A stretch of 64,000 bases of DNA from Paraburkholderia elongata. Lineage in GTDB: Bacteria; Pseudomonadota; Gammaproteobacteria; Burkholderiales; Burkholderiaceae. Below, one piece after another: positions 16,615 through 26,188 of this stretch. Location of the stretch: assembly GCF_013177735.1 (NCBI RefSeq), contig NZ_WOEZ01000055.1, forward strand, positions 46,037-110,036, given 5' to 3'. Under the pieces are notes generated by a model. The model saw only the letters and a list, made by a program, of their open reading frames with translations. It was not told the DNA's origin and searched no databases. Position 1 is the first letter of the stretch, and each line of letters starts with the position of its first letter. The translations under genes were made by a program, and so were the position numbers.

Positions 16615-19600
16615 ATGCTGCCTGCCATGTCCTCCAATAGCGTAACAACGGTGTGCCCCTACTGCGGCGTCGGCTGCGGCATGGTGCTGCACGTCGAGGA
16701 CGGGCAGGTCGTGAAGATTGCCGGCGATAAAGAGCATCCGGCTAACTTCGGACGGCTCTGCACGAAGGGTCAGTCGGCGCACGTCGCGTTGCGCAAGTCG
16801 GGTCGTCTGGAAGGCGCATTCGTTCGTTATGCACGCGACCAGGATCCGGCGCCGCTGCCGATGGCGCAGGCGATCAGCGACACGGCAGCACGTCTGCGCG
16901 GCCTGCTCGACGCACATGGACCGGACGCGCTGTCGTTCTATGTGTCCGGGCAGATGTCGATCGAGGCCCAGTACCTCGTCAACAAGCTCGCCAAGGGTTT
17001 CGTCGGCACCAACAACATCGAATCGAATTCGCGTCTTTGCATGGCGAGCGCGGGCAGTGGCTACAAGCTCTCGCTCGGCGCGGACGGGCCGCCGGGATCG
17101 TACGAAGACATCGATCATGCCGACCTCTTTTTCGTGATCGGCGCGAATATGGCCGACTGTCACCCGATTCTGTTTCTGCGGATGATGGATCGCGTGAAGG
17201 CCGGCGCGAAACTGATCGTGGTCGATCCGCGCCGCAATACGACCGCTGATAAGGCCGATCTCTTTTTGCAGATCAAACCCGGCACCGATCTGGCGTTGCT
17301 GAACGGCTTGCTGCATTTGCTGCACGAAAACGGCCACACGGATGCGGCCTTTATCGCTGAATTCACGGAAGGCTGGGACGGAATGCCCGCTTTCCTCGCT
17401 GACTATACGCCGGAGAAAGTGTCGGCGATTACGGGCCTTTCCATAGAAGACATCCGCCAGGCCGCGCAAATGATCGGCGCCGCACCGGAGTGGATCAGCT
17501 GCTGGACCATGGGCCTGAATCAGAGCACGCACGGCACGTGGCACACGAACGCGATCTGCAATCTGCATCTGGCGACGGGCAAGATCTGTCGCCGTGGCAG
17601 CGGACCGTTCTCACTGACCGGCCAGCCCAATGCAATGGGCGGTCGTGAAATGGGCTACATGGGGCCCGGCTTGCCAGGGCAGCGTTCGGTGCTGGCCGAA
17701 GAAGACCGCGTGTTTATCGAAGACCTGTGGGGCATCCCGAAGGGCACGCTGAAGACACACGTCGGCAACGGCACGATCGATATGTTCAGCCGCATGGCCG
17801 CGGGCGAGATCAAGGCGTGCTGGATCATCTGCACGAATCCGGTGGCGAGCGTCGCGAACCGTCAGAACGCTATCGCTGGATTGAGCGCGGCCGAACTCGT
17901 GATTTCACAGGATGCGTTCCTCGACACCGAGACCAACCGTTACGCCGATGTGCTGTTGCCCGGCGCGCTATGGGCCGAGGCCGAAGGCGTGATGATCAAC
18001 TCCGAGCGCAATCTGACGCTGATGCAAAAGGGCATCGAGCCGCCAGGAGCCGCGCTGCCGGACTGGCAGATCATTGCGCGCGTCGCTTGTGAAATGGGTT
18101 TCGCCGATGCGTTTACCTATGCAAGCGCCGAAGAAGTTTTCGCGGAAATCACCCGCGCGTCGAATCCGAAAACCGGCTACGACCTGCGCGGCGCGAGCCA
18201 TCGCCGGCTGAAGGACACACCGCTGCAATGGCCGCTTGCTTCCGACGACGCTGCCGACCGCAACCCAATTCGCTATGTCAACGACGGCGTCAGCCAGACG
18301 CTGAAGGAACGGCTCGACGGCAGCCGTCCGCGGCTCGCGTTTCCGACCGCAAGCGGCAAAGGCGTGTTCTTCGCCCGTGCTTTTGCAGCCCCGGCTGAAT
18401 TGCCCGATCGGGAATTTCCGATCGTGTTGAATACGGGCCGCTTGCAGCATCAATGGCACACCATGACCAAGACCGGCAAGGTCCCGATGCTCAACAAGCT
18501 GAACCCGGGTCCGTTCGTCGAGATTCATCCCGAAGACGCCGCCACGCTTGGCATCAAGCCCAAGGATCCGGTCGAGATCCGTTCGCGGCGCGGGCGTGCC
18601 GTGTTGCCGGCGGTCGTCACGGAGCGCGTACAAGCAGGGAACTGCTTCGCGCCGATGCACTGGAACGACGTCTTCGGCGACGACCTGTGTATCAACGCAG
18701 TCACCAGTGATGCAATCGATCCGGTCTCGCAGCAACCCGAACTCAAGTTCTGTGCGGTCGCGCTGAGCCCGGTTGCAGTCGACGCCATCGAGCCGGTTTC
18801 GAATGCAGGCGACGAGACGCTCACCGATGCGCCCGCCGTTGAAGTCGACGCGGCGACAGCAAGTGCTATATCGGCGAACACCAAGGAACTGGAAATGCCC
18901 CGCATCAATGCACTGACTAGCCTGTTGCAGCTTCCACAGACACCCGCGCCTTCGTTCACGGAAACGGAGCGGGCGTATCTGAGTGGTTTCGTCAGTGGCC
19001 TGCGTTCGGCTGAAGGGCAGGGCATCGACAGCGTGCCGGTCCTCCCGGCCGGCGCACCGTTTGATCCGACGAACCGCCTGTACGTGGACGGTTTGCTGGC
19101 CGGACTTTATAGCCGCAGCGGAGCCCATGCGGCCGTGCCGGCAGGTGCGCTCGCCACGCCGCATTCCGACGCGGCACATCATGCATCCGGTGTGCGCATC
19201 TTGCGCGTACGACCCAAAGTGACCTTGCTGTGGGCCTCGCAAACCAGCAACACCGAATCGCTGACCGAACGTTATGCCACGCGTCTGATGGAGTCGGGCT
19301 TCGAAATCCGCACGTCATGCATGGCGGACTATCAGGTTTCGGCACTCGCGAAAGCGCAATACGTACTGCTGATGTCGAGCACCTTCGGTGACGGCGATCC
19401 GCCCGATAACGCGCAAAGTTTCTGGTCACAATTGGCCAGCGCCGCAGCGCCTCGTCTTGAAGGCCTGCGCTACGCGGTGCTCGCGCTGGGCGATCGCAAC
19501 TACGATCAATTTTGCGGCCACGGCCGCCGTCTGGATGAACGTCTCACAGCTCTTGGCGCGCTGCGTTTGATGGATCGCGTCGATTGCGACAGCGAGTATC

Positions 19601-20832
19601 AGGAGAACGCTGACGCGTGGCTCGAAAGCATCATCTTGCGCATCAAGGAAGAAGATGCGGCGCTGCATGCGGTGCCGCCGGGCGGCATGATCAACGCCGT
19701 GGTGCCTGGCACGGTGGCGACCAAAACGCGTCCGGCCGCCTCGCGGCTCGTCAGGAACCTGCAACTGAACAAGCGGGGTGCAGCGAAGGATACGCGCTAC
19801 TTCTCCTTGAGCATGGGCGACTCGGGACTCGAATACGAAGCCGGCGATGCGTTGGGCGTATGGCCGAGCAATTGTCCAGAACTGGTCGACGAATTGATCA
19901 GCCTGAGCGGTTTGAGTGCCGACGCTGCGGTCAACGTGTCCGGCGCGGGTGAAATGCATCTCGCCGACGCGCTCGGCAAACACTACGAGATCGCGCGTCC
20001 CAGCCCTGATGCGCTCGCGTTCATTGCCGCACGCAGCAACAACGGCGCACTGCGCGATCTGCTCTCCGCAGAGCGCAAGCACGACCTCAAACAATGGTTG
20101 TGGGGCCAACAACTCGCCGACGTACTCCACGAATTTCCCGTCAACCTGACGGCAACCGAATTGACCGGCATGCTCAAGCGCCTGCAACCGCGTTTGTATT
20201 CGATTGCATCGAGCCCGAAGGCGCATCCCGGTGAAATTCATCTGACGGTTTCCGCGGTTCGCTACAGCAATGGTCGCCGTCATCGCAAGGGCGTGTCGTC
20301 GACGTTTCTCGCCGACCGCGCCAACGACGTGAATGTACCGGTATTCGTGCAGCAATCCGCACACTTTCGGCCTCCTCATGTTTTCGACACGCCGATCATC
20401 ATGGTCGGTCCGGGTACCGGCGTTGCACCGTTTCGCGGCTTTCTGCACGAGCGGCGTGCACGCGGTGACAAGGGGCGCAATTGGCTGTTCTTCGGCGAGC
20501 AACACGCGGCCACCGATTTCTACTATCGCGACGAACTTGAAGCGATGCGCGACAGCGGTGTGCTGACCCGGCTCGACGTCGCTTTCTCGCGCGATCAAAC
20601 GGAAAAGATCTATGTGCAGGACCGCATGCGCGAGCAGGGTGCGCAACTGTGGGCATGGCTCGAAGAGGGTGCGCATTTCTACGTCTGCGGCGACGCAAGC
20701 CGGATGGCGAGAGACGTCGACGCGACGCTCAAGCATGTGGTCGCCCAGCACGGTGGCATGAGCGAAGAAAAGGCCGCTGAGTATGTGAACCGTTTAGCGC
20801 AAGAAAAGCGCTACGTACGCGACGTTTATTGA
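16615..20832 (+). CDS. nasA: Assimilatory nitrate reductase fused to a CysJ-like flavoprotein reductase
   Basis: Single 1405-residue chain that reduces nitrate to nitrite and carries its own electron-input module. Residues 1-700 are a bis-MGD molybdopterin reductase with an N-terminal [4Fe-4S] motif CPYCGVGCGMV...RLCTKG. A variable linker follows. At about 865-1005 is a flavodoxin domain (LLWASQTSNTESLTERYA; SSTFGDGDPPDNA). After about 1050 comes a CysJ-like FAD/NADPH reductase with RLYSIASSPK near 1193, GPGTGVAPFRGF near 1264 and the aromatic C-terminus YVRDVY. Electrons presumably run NADPH-FAD-FMN-FeS-Mo. Such fusions are known in Burkholderia relatives. ATG 16615 or 16627 could be the start. 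Confidence 0.93.
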   Translation: MLPAMSSNSVTTVCPYCGVGCGMVLHVEDGQVVKIAGDKEHPANFGRLCTKGQSAHVALRKSGRLEGAFVRYARDQDPAPLPMAQAISDTAARLRGLLDAHGPDALSFYVSGQMSIEAQYLVNKLAKGFVGTNNIESNSRLCMASAGSGYKLSLGADGPPGSYEDIDHADLFFVIGANMADCHPILFLRMMDRVKAGAKLIVVDPRRNTTADKADLFLQIKPGTDLALLNGLLHLLHENGHTDAAFIAEFTEGWDGMPAFLADYTPEKVSAITGLSIEDIRQAAQMIGAAPEWISCWTMGLNQSTHGTWHTNAICNLHLATGKICRRGSGPFSLTGQPNAMGGREMGYMGPGLPGQRSVLAEEDRVFIEDLWGIPKGTLKTHVGNGTIDMFSRMAAGEIKACWIICTNPVASVANRQNAIAGLSAAELVISQDAFLDTETNRYADVLLPGALWAEAEGVMINSERNLTLMQKGIEPPGAALPDWQIIARVACEMGFADAFTYASAEEVFAEITRASNPKTGYDLRGASHRRLKDTPLQWPLASDDAADRNPIRYVNDGVSQTLKERLDGSRPRLAFPTASGKGVFFARAFAAPAELPDREFPIVLNTGRLQHQWHTMTKTGKVPMLNKLNPGPFVEIHPEDAATLGIKPKDPVEIRSRRGRAVLPAVVTERVQAGNCFAPMHWNDVFGDDLCINAVTSDAIDPVSQQPELKFCAVALSPVAVDAIEPVSNAGDETLTDAPAVEVDAATASAISANTKELEMPRINALTSLLQLPQTPAPSFTETERAYLSGFVSGLRSAEGQGIDSVPVLPAGAPFDPTNRLYVDGLLAGLYSRSGAHAAVPAGALATPHSDAAHHASGVRILRVRPKVTLLWASQTSNTESLTERYATRLMESGFEIRTSCMADYQVSALAKAQYVLLMSSTFGDGDPPDNAQSFWSQLASAAAPRLEGLRYAVLALGDRNYDQFCGHGRRLDERLTALGALRLMDRVDCDSEYQENADAWLESIILRIKEEDAALHAVPPGGMINAVVPGTVATKTRPAASRLVRNLQLNKRGAAKDTRYFSLSMGDSGLEYEAGDALGVWPSNCPELVDELISLSGLSADAAVNVSGAGEMHLADALGKHYEIARPSPDALAFIAARSNNGALRDLLSAERKHDLKQWLWGQQLADVLHEFPVNLTATELTGMLKRLQPRLYSIASSPKAHPGEIHLTVSAVRYSNGRRHRKGVSSTFLADRANDVNVPVFVQQSAHFRPPHVFDTPIIMVGPGTGVAPFRGFLHERRARGDKGRNWLFFGEQHAATDFYYRDELEAMRDSGVLTRLDVAFSRDQTEKIYVQDRMREQGAQLWAWLEEGAHFYVCGDASRMARDVDATLKHVVAQHGGMSEEKAAEYVNRLAQEKRYVRDVY

Positions 20833-21036
20833 TTTTCGAAGCGGGCGGCACAGACACGGCATCACGATTTCAGAGAGTACGCAGTCAAGCTTCAGACGAT
20901 GAGCCCGGATGGCATGAAGGTTGCGTGTTCATACCGGTATTCAACATCATGATCATTCCGGTGCGCAGTGCCTCAGCGCAAAGTTCCAGCGCCGCGCACC
21001 AGGTTAGCAAACAATCAGCATATTTAAGGATGCCTA

Positions 21037-22404
21037 ATGAAAAACGTGATGAGCTCCCTTAAGAGTGGAGACTGGCGCGCGCTAGTGGCGTGTTTTCTCT
21101 ATTTCGATACCGGCTTCACCGTCTGGGTGCTATACGGGCCGCTCGCGCCATTCATCAGCAAGAGCGTCGCAATGACGCCTGCGCAGCAAGGTTTGCTGGT
21201 CGCCGTGCCGGTTCTGTCGGCAGCGATCCTGCGCGTGACGCTCGGTAACCTCTATCAATCGGCGCATGGCAAGCGCATCGCGCTGATGGGCGTGATGCTC
21301 TCTGCGGTGCCGACGATCGTGCTGCCGTCGTTGCCGTTCGTGCCGTCGTACACCTTGCTGCTGGTGCTTGGCGTGTTCCTCGGAATGGGCGGTGCAAGCT
21401 TTTCGGTGGCGCTGCCGATGGCCGGCAGCAACTATCCGCCGAAAGTGCAGGGCCTGGTGCTGGGTCTTGCCGCTGCCGGTAACATCGGCGCGGTGCTCGA
21501 CGGCTTCCTGTTCCCGCAACTGGCAACGCATTACGGCTGGCAAATGGCAACCGCCGGCGCACTGCCGTTGCTCGCCATCGCTGCGATCACGCTGTACTTC
21601 TGGGCCAACGATTCCGGTATCAAATCGGGCAGCGTGCTGCGCGCGTTCGGCAGCTTTGCAATAACGCTAGTCGGTTTGATCGTGCTCGTGCTGCTGGTCG
21701 AAGCGGGCGTGTTCGGTTCGGGTAAGACGGGTGTGCTGCTGTTGCCGGTGATCGGTGCGCTGCTGGCGATTGCGGTGCTGCCCAAGCGCTATCGCGCGGT
21801 GCTGGCCGAGCGCGACACGTGGGTGATCATGCTGGTCTACAGCATCACGTTCGGTGGGTTTGTCGGCATGTCGTCGTATGTTTCGCTGCTGCTGACCAAC
21901 CTGTATCAGTTGTCGAAGATCGACGCGGGTCTGTTCATGGCGCTGCTTGCCGCAACTGGCGCGATTGTGCGGCCGCTCGGTGGCTTGATTGCCGACAAGG
22001 TGTCCGGCGTGCGCGCGTTGACCGTCCTGCTCGCGATCATTTCGCTGTGCGACTTCGTTTTCGCTGCCGCAATGCCGTCGATACTGGGCGGAATTGCGCT
22101 GCTGCTGTGCCTGTACGTGGCCTTTGGTCTGGGTAATGGCGCGACCTTCCAGCTGGTGCCGCATCGTTGGGCCGGCCGCACCGGGCTGATGTCGGGCATC
22201 GTCGGCGCCGCGGGCGGCATCGGCGGCTTCTATTTGCCGGTTGTGATGGGCATCGCTAAGGAAAGCACGGGCAGCTATCAGATGGGCTTTGCGACCTTCG
22301 GCGCACTGGCGGCTTGCGCGTTCCTCGCGATCGTCGCACTGCGCCGTCCGTGGATGGCGTGGTCGATGCACACCAACGTGATGCACGCGCACGCAACGGA
22401 GTAA
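21037..22404 (+). CDS. narK: MFS nitrate/nitrite transporter, NarK/NasA type
   Basis: Inner-membrane carrier importing nitrate for the reductases encoded just upstream. The 455-residue protein has about 12 hydrophobic helices. Family nitrate-porter signatures include FDTGFTVWVLYGPLAPF in helix 1, GMGGASFSVALPMAGSNYPP (a nitrate-signature-like glycine-rich helix) and GNGATFQLVPHRW in the second half. An AAGGA ribosome site is six bases before the ATG. It follows the reductase by 204 bases with no gene between, so a second promoter is possible, but no strong one was seen. Confidence 0.93.
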   Translation: MKNVMSSLKSGDWRALVACFLYFDTGFTVWVLYGPLAPFISKSVAMTPAQQGLLVAVPVLSAAILRVTLGNLYQSAHGKRIALMGVMLSAVPTIVLPSLPFVPSYTLLLVLGVFLGMGGASFSVALPMAGSNYPPKVQGLVLGLAAAGNIGAVLDGFLFPQLATHYGWQMATAGALPLLAIAAITLYFWANDSGIKSGSVLRAFGSFAITLVGLIVLVLLVEAGVFGSGKTGVLLLPVIGALLAIAVLPKRYRAVLAERDTWVIMLVYSITFGGFVGMSSYVSLLLTNLYQLSKIDAGLFMALLAATGAIVRPLGGLIADKVSGVRALTVLLAIISLCDFVFAAAMPSILGGIALLLCLYVAFGLGNGATFQLVPHRWAGRTGLMSGIVGAAGGIGGFYLPVVMGIAKESTGSYQMGFATFGALAACAFLAIVALRRPWMAWSMHTNVMHAHATE

Positions 22405-22515
22405 TTCAAGGAGACGTCCGCGTCGTGGCGTGACAGCAGAATCGGCGCAGCGTCGCCCGAACAACACGGGCACGCTGACATGCAAACGCTTCTGAGGATC
22501 GCGCCATCCCGTCCG

Positions 22516-23139
22516 CTATGCATCGATGGGGGGCATGTCGCCGTGGCCGCGCAGCCACGCATGATCGGCAAGCGCGAGCATTTCCTTGTCACCTCGACTA
22601 TCGCCATACGCATAGAGCACACGAGGGCGATCGCCGTCGAACCATTGTTGCAGTCTCCGCACTTTTTCTGGTCCCCAGCAATTCGGGGAAGCCAGGTGAC
22701 CAGAAAAGCGATCGTCATGAAACTCGAGCTCGGTTGCCAGTACCGAGTCGAATCCCACAGCCGTAGCCCAGACCTTCAGGTAGAGCGCAGGAGACGCGCT
22801 GACAAGCACGAGTTGATGGCCACGGCGCTTATGATCCTGGACCCGCGCGACCATTTCGGGGCGAATGAGCTTCGGCAATCTCTGAGCCACGTATTGCTGT
22901 GCAATGTCTTGCAGTTCGCGCTGAGTCCTGGTGCCGATCGTCGCTGCGAGAAAATGCGCTTTCGCGGTACCTCGGTCGCACGCGCCGATCAGCATGCCGG
23001 CCATCCATGGCGCCGCGCAAACCGCGCCACGGATCAATCGCGGACTGCCGGCCGTGTAATGCACAAAATCACGTAGGCTGTCGGACGTGGTGATGGTGCC
23101 GTCGAAATCGAAGGCGGCAACGACACGATCGCGCCGCAT
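22516..23139 (-). CDS. HAD-IB family phosphatase
   Basis: Haloacid dehalogenase superfamily hydrolase of the SerB-like IB subclass. It has motif I DFDGTITTSD (nucleophile Asp followed by the acid/base Asp), motif II in VLVSASPALYLK, and motif III/IV in GDSRGDKEMLALADHAW. The substrate is unknown. The open frame extends back to a TTG at 23247 that overlaps the stop of the preceding YVTN gene (TTGA). That codon may be a coupled start, but the extra 36 residues are low in conservation character, so ATG 23139 is given. It is the third gene of the creatininase/YVTN/HAD run. Confidence 0.8.
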   Translation of the reverse strand: MRRDRVVAAFDFDGTITTSDSLRDFVHYTAGSPRLIRGAVCAAPWMAGMLIGACDRGTAKAHFLAATIGTRTQRELQDIAQQYVAQRLPKLIRPEMVARVQDHKRRGHQLVLVSASPALYLKVWATAVGFDSVLATELEFHDDRFSGHLASPNCWGPEKVRRLQQWFDGDRPRVLYAYGDSRGDKEMLALADHAWLRGHGDMPPIDA

Positions 23140-23243
23140 TGTTCGATCAGCGGCGGCGTGCAATGCAATCTGTTGTGAGGACGACGGCGTACCGCTTTGG
23201 CTCCCTTGCGAGACGGCGCCTGGACGACGTCCCGCGTCACGGG

Positions 23244-24416
23244 TCAACGCATGTTCCCGGTGTGCCCCAGCGAATAACGCCCGGGCTGCGGCCAGACGGT
23301 GAGCCCGTGCGGCTCCGCGCCAACCGGAATGGATTTGATGGAGCCCGTTGTCGTATCGATCGCGTAGACCACGTCATCGAAGCGACCGGACAGCCACAGC
23401 ATCTTGCCATCCGGGCTGACATTACCCATGTCGGGACTGCCGCCGCCCGGAATCGGCCAGTTCGCGACGACCTTGCGCGTTCCGAAGTCGATCACCGACA
23501 AGCTGCCCTTGCCATGTTTCGGCCCGTGCACGAGATTCGAGCCGCGATTGGATACATAGAGCCGGGTGCCGTCGCGGCTCGGGTACAGGCCGTGTGTACC
23601 GACGCCGGTCTTGATGAAGCCGATCTTCGTGAAGCTGTCGCCGTCCACCACGTAGACGCCGTCGGCCATCATGTCGGCGACATAGAACACCTTGCCGTCT
23701 GGCGAGATGCGGATGTCCTGTGGCATGCCTTTCTTGTCGAGTTCGATGTAGCCCACCACCTTGCGGTTGACGAGATCGATCTTGGCCAGCTTGCCGCCGA
23801 ATTCGCAGGTGAAGAGCGCGTACTTGCCGTCGATCGAGAAATCGGCGTGATTGATGCCCTTGCACTGCGGCGCTTCGAGACTCGATTTCAGCGCCATCGT
23901 GTGCGCATCGCGAAAGTCCAGTCGCGCGTGCGCTTCGGCCACCACGATCGCTTCTTTGCCGTCCGGCGTGAAGTACATGTTGTAGGGATCGTCGACCATG
24001 ATCGCCTTGCCGGGATGGCCGGTCTTCGGATCGATCGGGGTCAGGCTGCCGTCGGGGCGGCCTTCGGCGTTGTTGGCCACCCACAGCGTCTGCAGATCCC
24101 ATGCAGGGACGACGTGCTGCGGACTGAAGCCGACGTGAAACCTGTCGACCACCTTGAGCGTGGCCGGATCGATCACGTAGACGTCGTTCGAACGCAGGTT
24201 CGGCACATAGACGCGCGGCAACGCGCTGGCGACCGCGGGGCTCATATGGCCGGCGCCCGCTTCGCTGTACAGGTTATCGGGGTTCACCACGGGCGGCATG
24301 CCGGCCACCGTCGCGACAGCCGACGCAGCCGATGCAGCGCCGGCGGCGCAGAAACCGGCCAGCGCGATGGCGACTGCCGTTGCAACGCGCGAAAAGCGGG
24401 GAGAACACAATTGCAT
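23244..24416 (-). CDS. Exported YVTN/YncE-like beta-propeller protein
   Basis: A 390-residue protein with a Sec signal peptide (basic start, then hydrophobic AVAIALAGFCAAGAASA). It is followed by repeated propeller blades of the YVTN type: PRVYVPNLRSNDVYVIDPAT, GKVFYVADMMADGVYVVDGD, TRLYVSNRGSNLV and GKMLWLSGRFDDVVYAID. It is probably periplasmic and binds a partner protein or small molecule; no enzymatic residues can be pointed out. It lies 63 bases downstream of the exported creatininase-family gene, and the two are likely to work together. Confidence 0.85.
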   Translation of the reverse strand: MQLCSPRFSRVATAVAIALAGFCAAGAASAASAVATVAGMPPVVNPDNLYSEAGAGHMSPAVASALPRVYVPNLRSNDVYVIDPATLKVVDRFHVGFSPQHVVPAWDLQTLWVANNAEGRPDGSLTPIDPKTGHPGKAIMVDDPYNMYFTPDGKEAIVVAEAHARLDFRDAHTMALKSSLEAPQCKGINHADFSIDGKYALFTCEFGGKLAKIDLVNRKVVGYIELDKKGMPQDIRISPDGKVFYVADMMADGVYVVDGDSFTKIGFIKTGVGTHGLYPSRDGTRLYVSNRGSNLVHGPKHGKGSLSVIDFGTRKVVANWPIPGGGSPDMGNVSPDGKMLWLSGRFDDVVYAIDTTTGSIKSIPVGAEPHGLTVWPQPGRYSLGHTGNMR

Positions 24417-24479
24417 GGCGAATTCCGTTAACGAGTGAATGGGGGAGTCGGGGACGGAAGCGGGAGGCTGTTGAATGGT

Positions 24480-25295
24480 TTAACGGCTTGCAGTCTCTTT
24501 CTTGATGTCATCGATGGTCCGCGACACGATCGCGTCAATGCCCAGTCGACCGAGTTCGACGCTCGAGTGCCGCGGGTCGCCGCCATAGACTCCGTCGGCC
24601 GGTCCCAGTTTCGGACCGCTTCGCAGGCGCTCGAGCCGCACCATCTGCGGTGCGACCGCCAGCAGCAGCGAGGTATCTGCGAGTCCCGCATGAGTGCCGA
24701 TCTCGGCATCGCTGACGCCGTGCTGCCGCAGGATCTGCGCGTAGCCGTCCGAACTGGTGCCGTAGTACTCCGGCGGCACGAATGCCCGGGCGCCCGAGCC
24801 GGCCCAGTTCTTATTGAGTTGGGCTACGGCGCGCCTGACGTCGTTCTGATAGCCGCCGTGGTCACCGAGAAAAACAACGTTGGTGAAGCCGTGAACCTTG
24901 AAGCTGTTCGCGGCGGATTCCAGCGTCTTTTCGAACACGTCGTCCGGCACGGTGATCGTGCCGGGAAAGCGCATGTGCGAGGTCGGCGGAGCGTAGCCGC
25001 CCTCCGGCACGTAGGCGATGACCGGCGCGACGATCGCGTTGCCGAGGCCCTCGGCGATGCGCTGCGACAGCACCTTGACTCGTGCATTGTGCTTGCCGAG
25101 TGCGACGTCGGGGCCGCTTTGCTCGGTTCCGCCGATGGGGATGATGATGGTGGTCTTGCCCCCCTGAATCTGGTCGCGCAGTTCGGTCCAGGTCAGATCC
25201 TCAAGGAGTACGGTTTTCGGGGTTTGAGCAAAGACGGTCTGCGCGGAGATGAGCAAAATGACGGATGCGAAAGCTCGTCGTAGTGGAAAGCGCAT
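24480..25295 (-). CDS. Exported creatininase-family amidohydrolase
   Basis: A 271-residue protein with a signal peptide (MRFPLRRAFASVILLISAQT, cleavage after VFAQ), then the creatininase fold. Family metal-site motifs are visible: PIGGTEQSGPDVALGKHN (Glu and His ligands), FLGDHGGYQND (Asp/His) and a late IGTHAGLADTSLLL segment. Most creatininase-family enzymes, such as creatinine amidohydrolase and MftE, are cytoplasmic, so the clear signal peptide is notable. The substrate is unknown and is probably a cyclic amide or peptide. GAGGA precedes the ATG. Confidence 0.86.
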   Translation of the reverse strand: MRFPLRRAFASVILLISAQTVFAQTPKTVLLEDLTWTELRDQIQGGKTTIIIPIGGTEQSGPDVALGKHNARVKVLSQRIAEGLGNAIVAPVIAYVPEGGYAPPTSHMRFPGTITVPDDVFEKTLESAANSFKVHGFTNVVFLGDHGGYQNDVRRAVAQLNKNWAGSGARAFVPPEYYGTSSDGYAQILRQHGVSDAEIGTHAGLADTSLLLAVAPQMVRLERLRSGPKLGPADGVYGGDPRHSSVELGRLGIDAIVSRTIDDIKKETASR

Positions 25296-25680
25296 GAAGG
25301 GTCCTCATGGAAAAGGCGTATCTGGGCTCTGAATCCGGGCTCTGAAATTCAAGGCCGCGTGGGCGCGGGCACCCATCGATACAGCGTTGAATTGACACAC
25401 TTCCAGACGACCAAGGTGCCGCCCGCATGCAATACTTCCAGAGCCGTCTGCAGACTGGGGCGCGGGGCCAACGGCATGCTCGAGGCGCTTTGCCAGTGGG
25501 CGAAAGCGAGAATAGCATATCGAAAACGGTTTTAGAGGACCGGGCGCCTTGGGTCTTGTCTTGCCGCAATCATTGCCCGACGACCGCTCATAAACGAACG
25601 TTTTCAAGCGCAGGACATTGCCCCGACCCGAGTTGAAAAATACGCAGTCGAATACTTGCATGTTGTCGGTGGTGAGCCTA
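25296..25680. other. Intergenic region with no supported gene
   Basis: Between the leftward creatininase gene and the rightward SRPBCC gene. Open frames exist here but lack ribosome sites and family features. On the minus strand (about 25385-25470) one frame reads TALEVLHAGGTLVVWKCVNS, which looks protein-like and may be a decayed gene fragment. No other structure was seen apart from the operator at its right end. Confidence 0.35.
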
Positions 25681-25704
25681 ATATGCAGTCAGGATGCTGC
25701 ATAT
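25681..25704. promoter_or_regulatory. Palindromic operator over the SRPBCC ribosome site
   Basis: ATATGCAG-N8-CTGCATAT is a perfect eight-base inverted repeat. It encloses the AGGA ribosome site and runs into the ATG of the SRPBCC gene. Size and placement suit an ArsR-type dimer, and the ArsR gene is the second gene of the same pair, so autoregulation is likely. Confidence 0.6.
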
Positions 25705-26188
25705 GAACATCTCATCCGACACATCAAAAGACGCATCGACCGATCGCATCGAAAAACAGATTTTGCTGAAGGCGCCGCGCTCGCGAGTGTGGCGCGCGGT
25801 GTCCAACGCCGAAGAATTCGGCAATTGGTTCGGCGTGAATTTCAGCGGCAAGCAGTTTGTGGTCGGCCGGTCCATTCAAGGCAACATCACCTATCCGGGT
25901 TATGAGTATCTCATCATGGACGCGCTGGTCGAGCGCATCGAGCCGGAACATCATTTGTCGTTTCGCTGGCATCCGGCTGCGGTGGATGTGTCGGTCGATT
26001 ACTCTCCCGAGCCCACTACCCTGGTCGTATTCGAGCTGAGCGAGGTCGATTCAGGCACGTTGCTGCGTGTGGTCGAATCGGGTTTTGATCAGATTCCCGC
26101 CGCGCGCCGCGAGGAAGCGTTCCGCATGAATAGCGGCGGGTGGGAACAGCAGATGGTCAACATCGAAAAGCATGTCGCCAAGGGTTAA
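25703..26188 (+). CDS. SRPBCC/AHSA1-family protein
   Basis: A 161-residue START-like protein with the AHSA1 pattern: ILLKAPRSRVWRAVSNAEEFGNWFG at the N-terminus, FRWHPAA in the middle, and a C-terminal helix GGWEQQMVNIEKHV. This fold binds hydrophobic ligands; its chemical role is unknown. ATG 25703 is chosen for its AGGA spacing over ATG 25694. The last 17 bases overlap the ArsR gene. SRPBCC-ArsR pairs are common and the SRPBCC protein may help sense or process the regulator's signal. Confidence 0.88.
   Translation: MNISSDTSKDASTDRIEKQILLKAPRSRVWRAVSNAEEFGNWFGVNFSGKQFVVGRSIQGNITYPGYEYLIMDALVERIEPEHHLSFRWHPAAVDVSVDYSPEPTTLVVFELSEVDSGTLLRVVESGFDQIPAARREEAFRMNSGGWEQQMVNIEKHVAKG

Noticed and set aside
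25305..25661. 118-codon frame upstream of the creatininase gene
   Set aside because: No ribosome site or family similarity; at most the region holds a decayed fragment in another frame.
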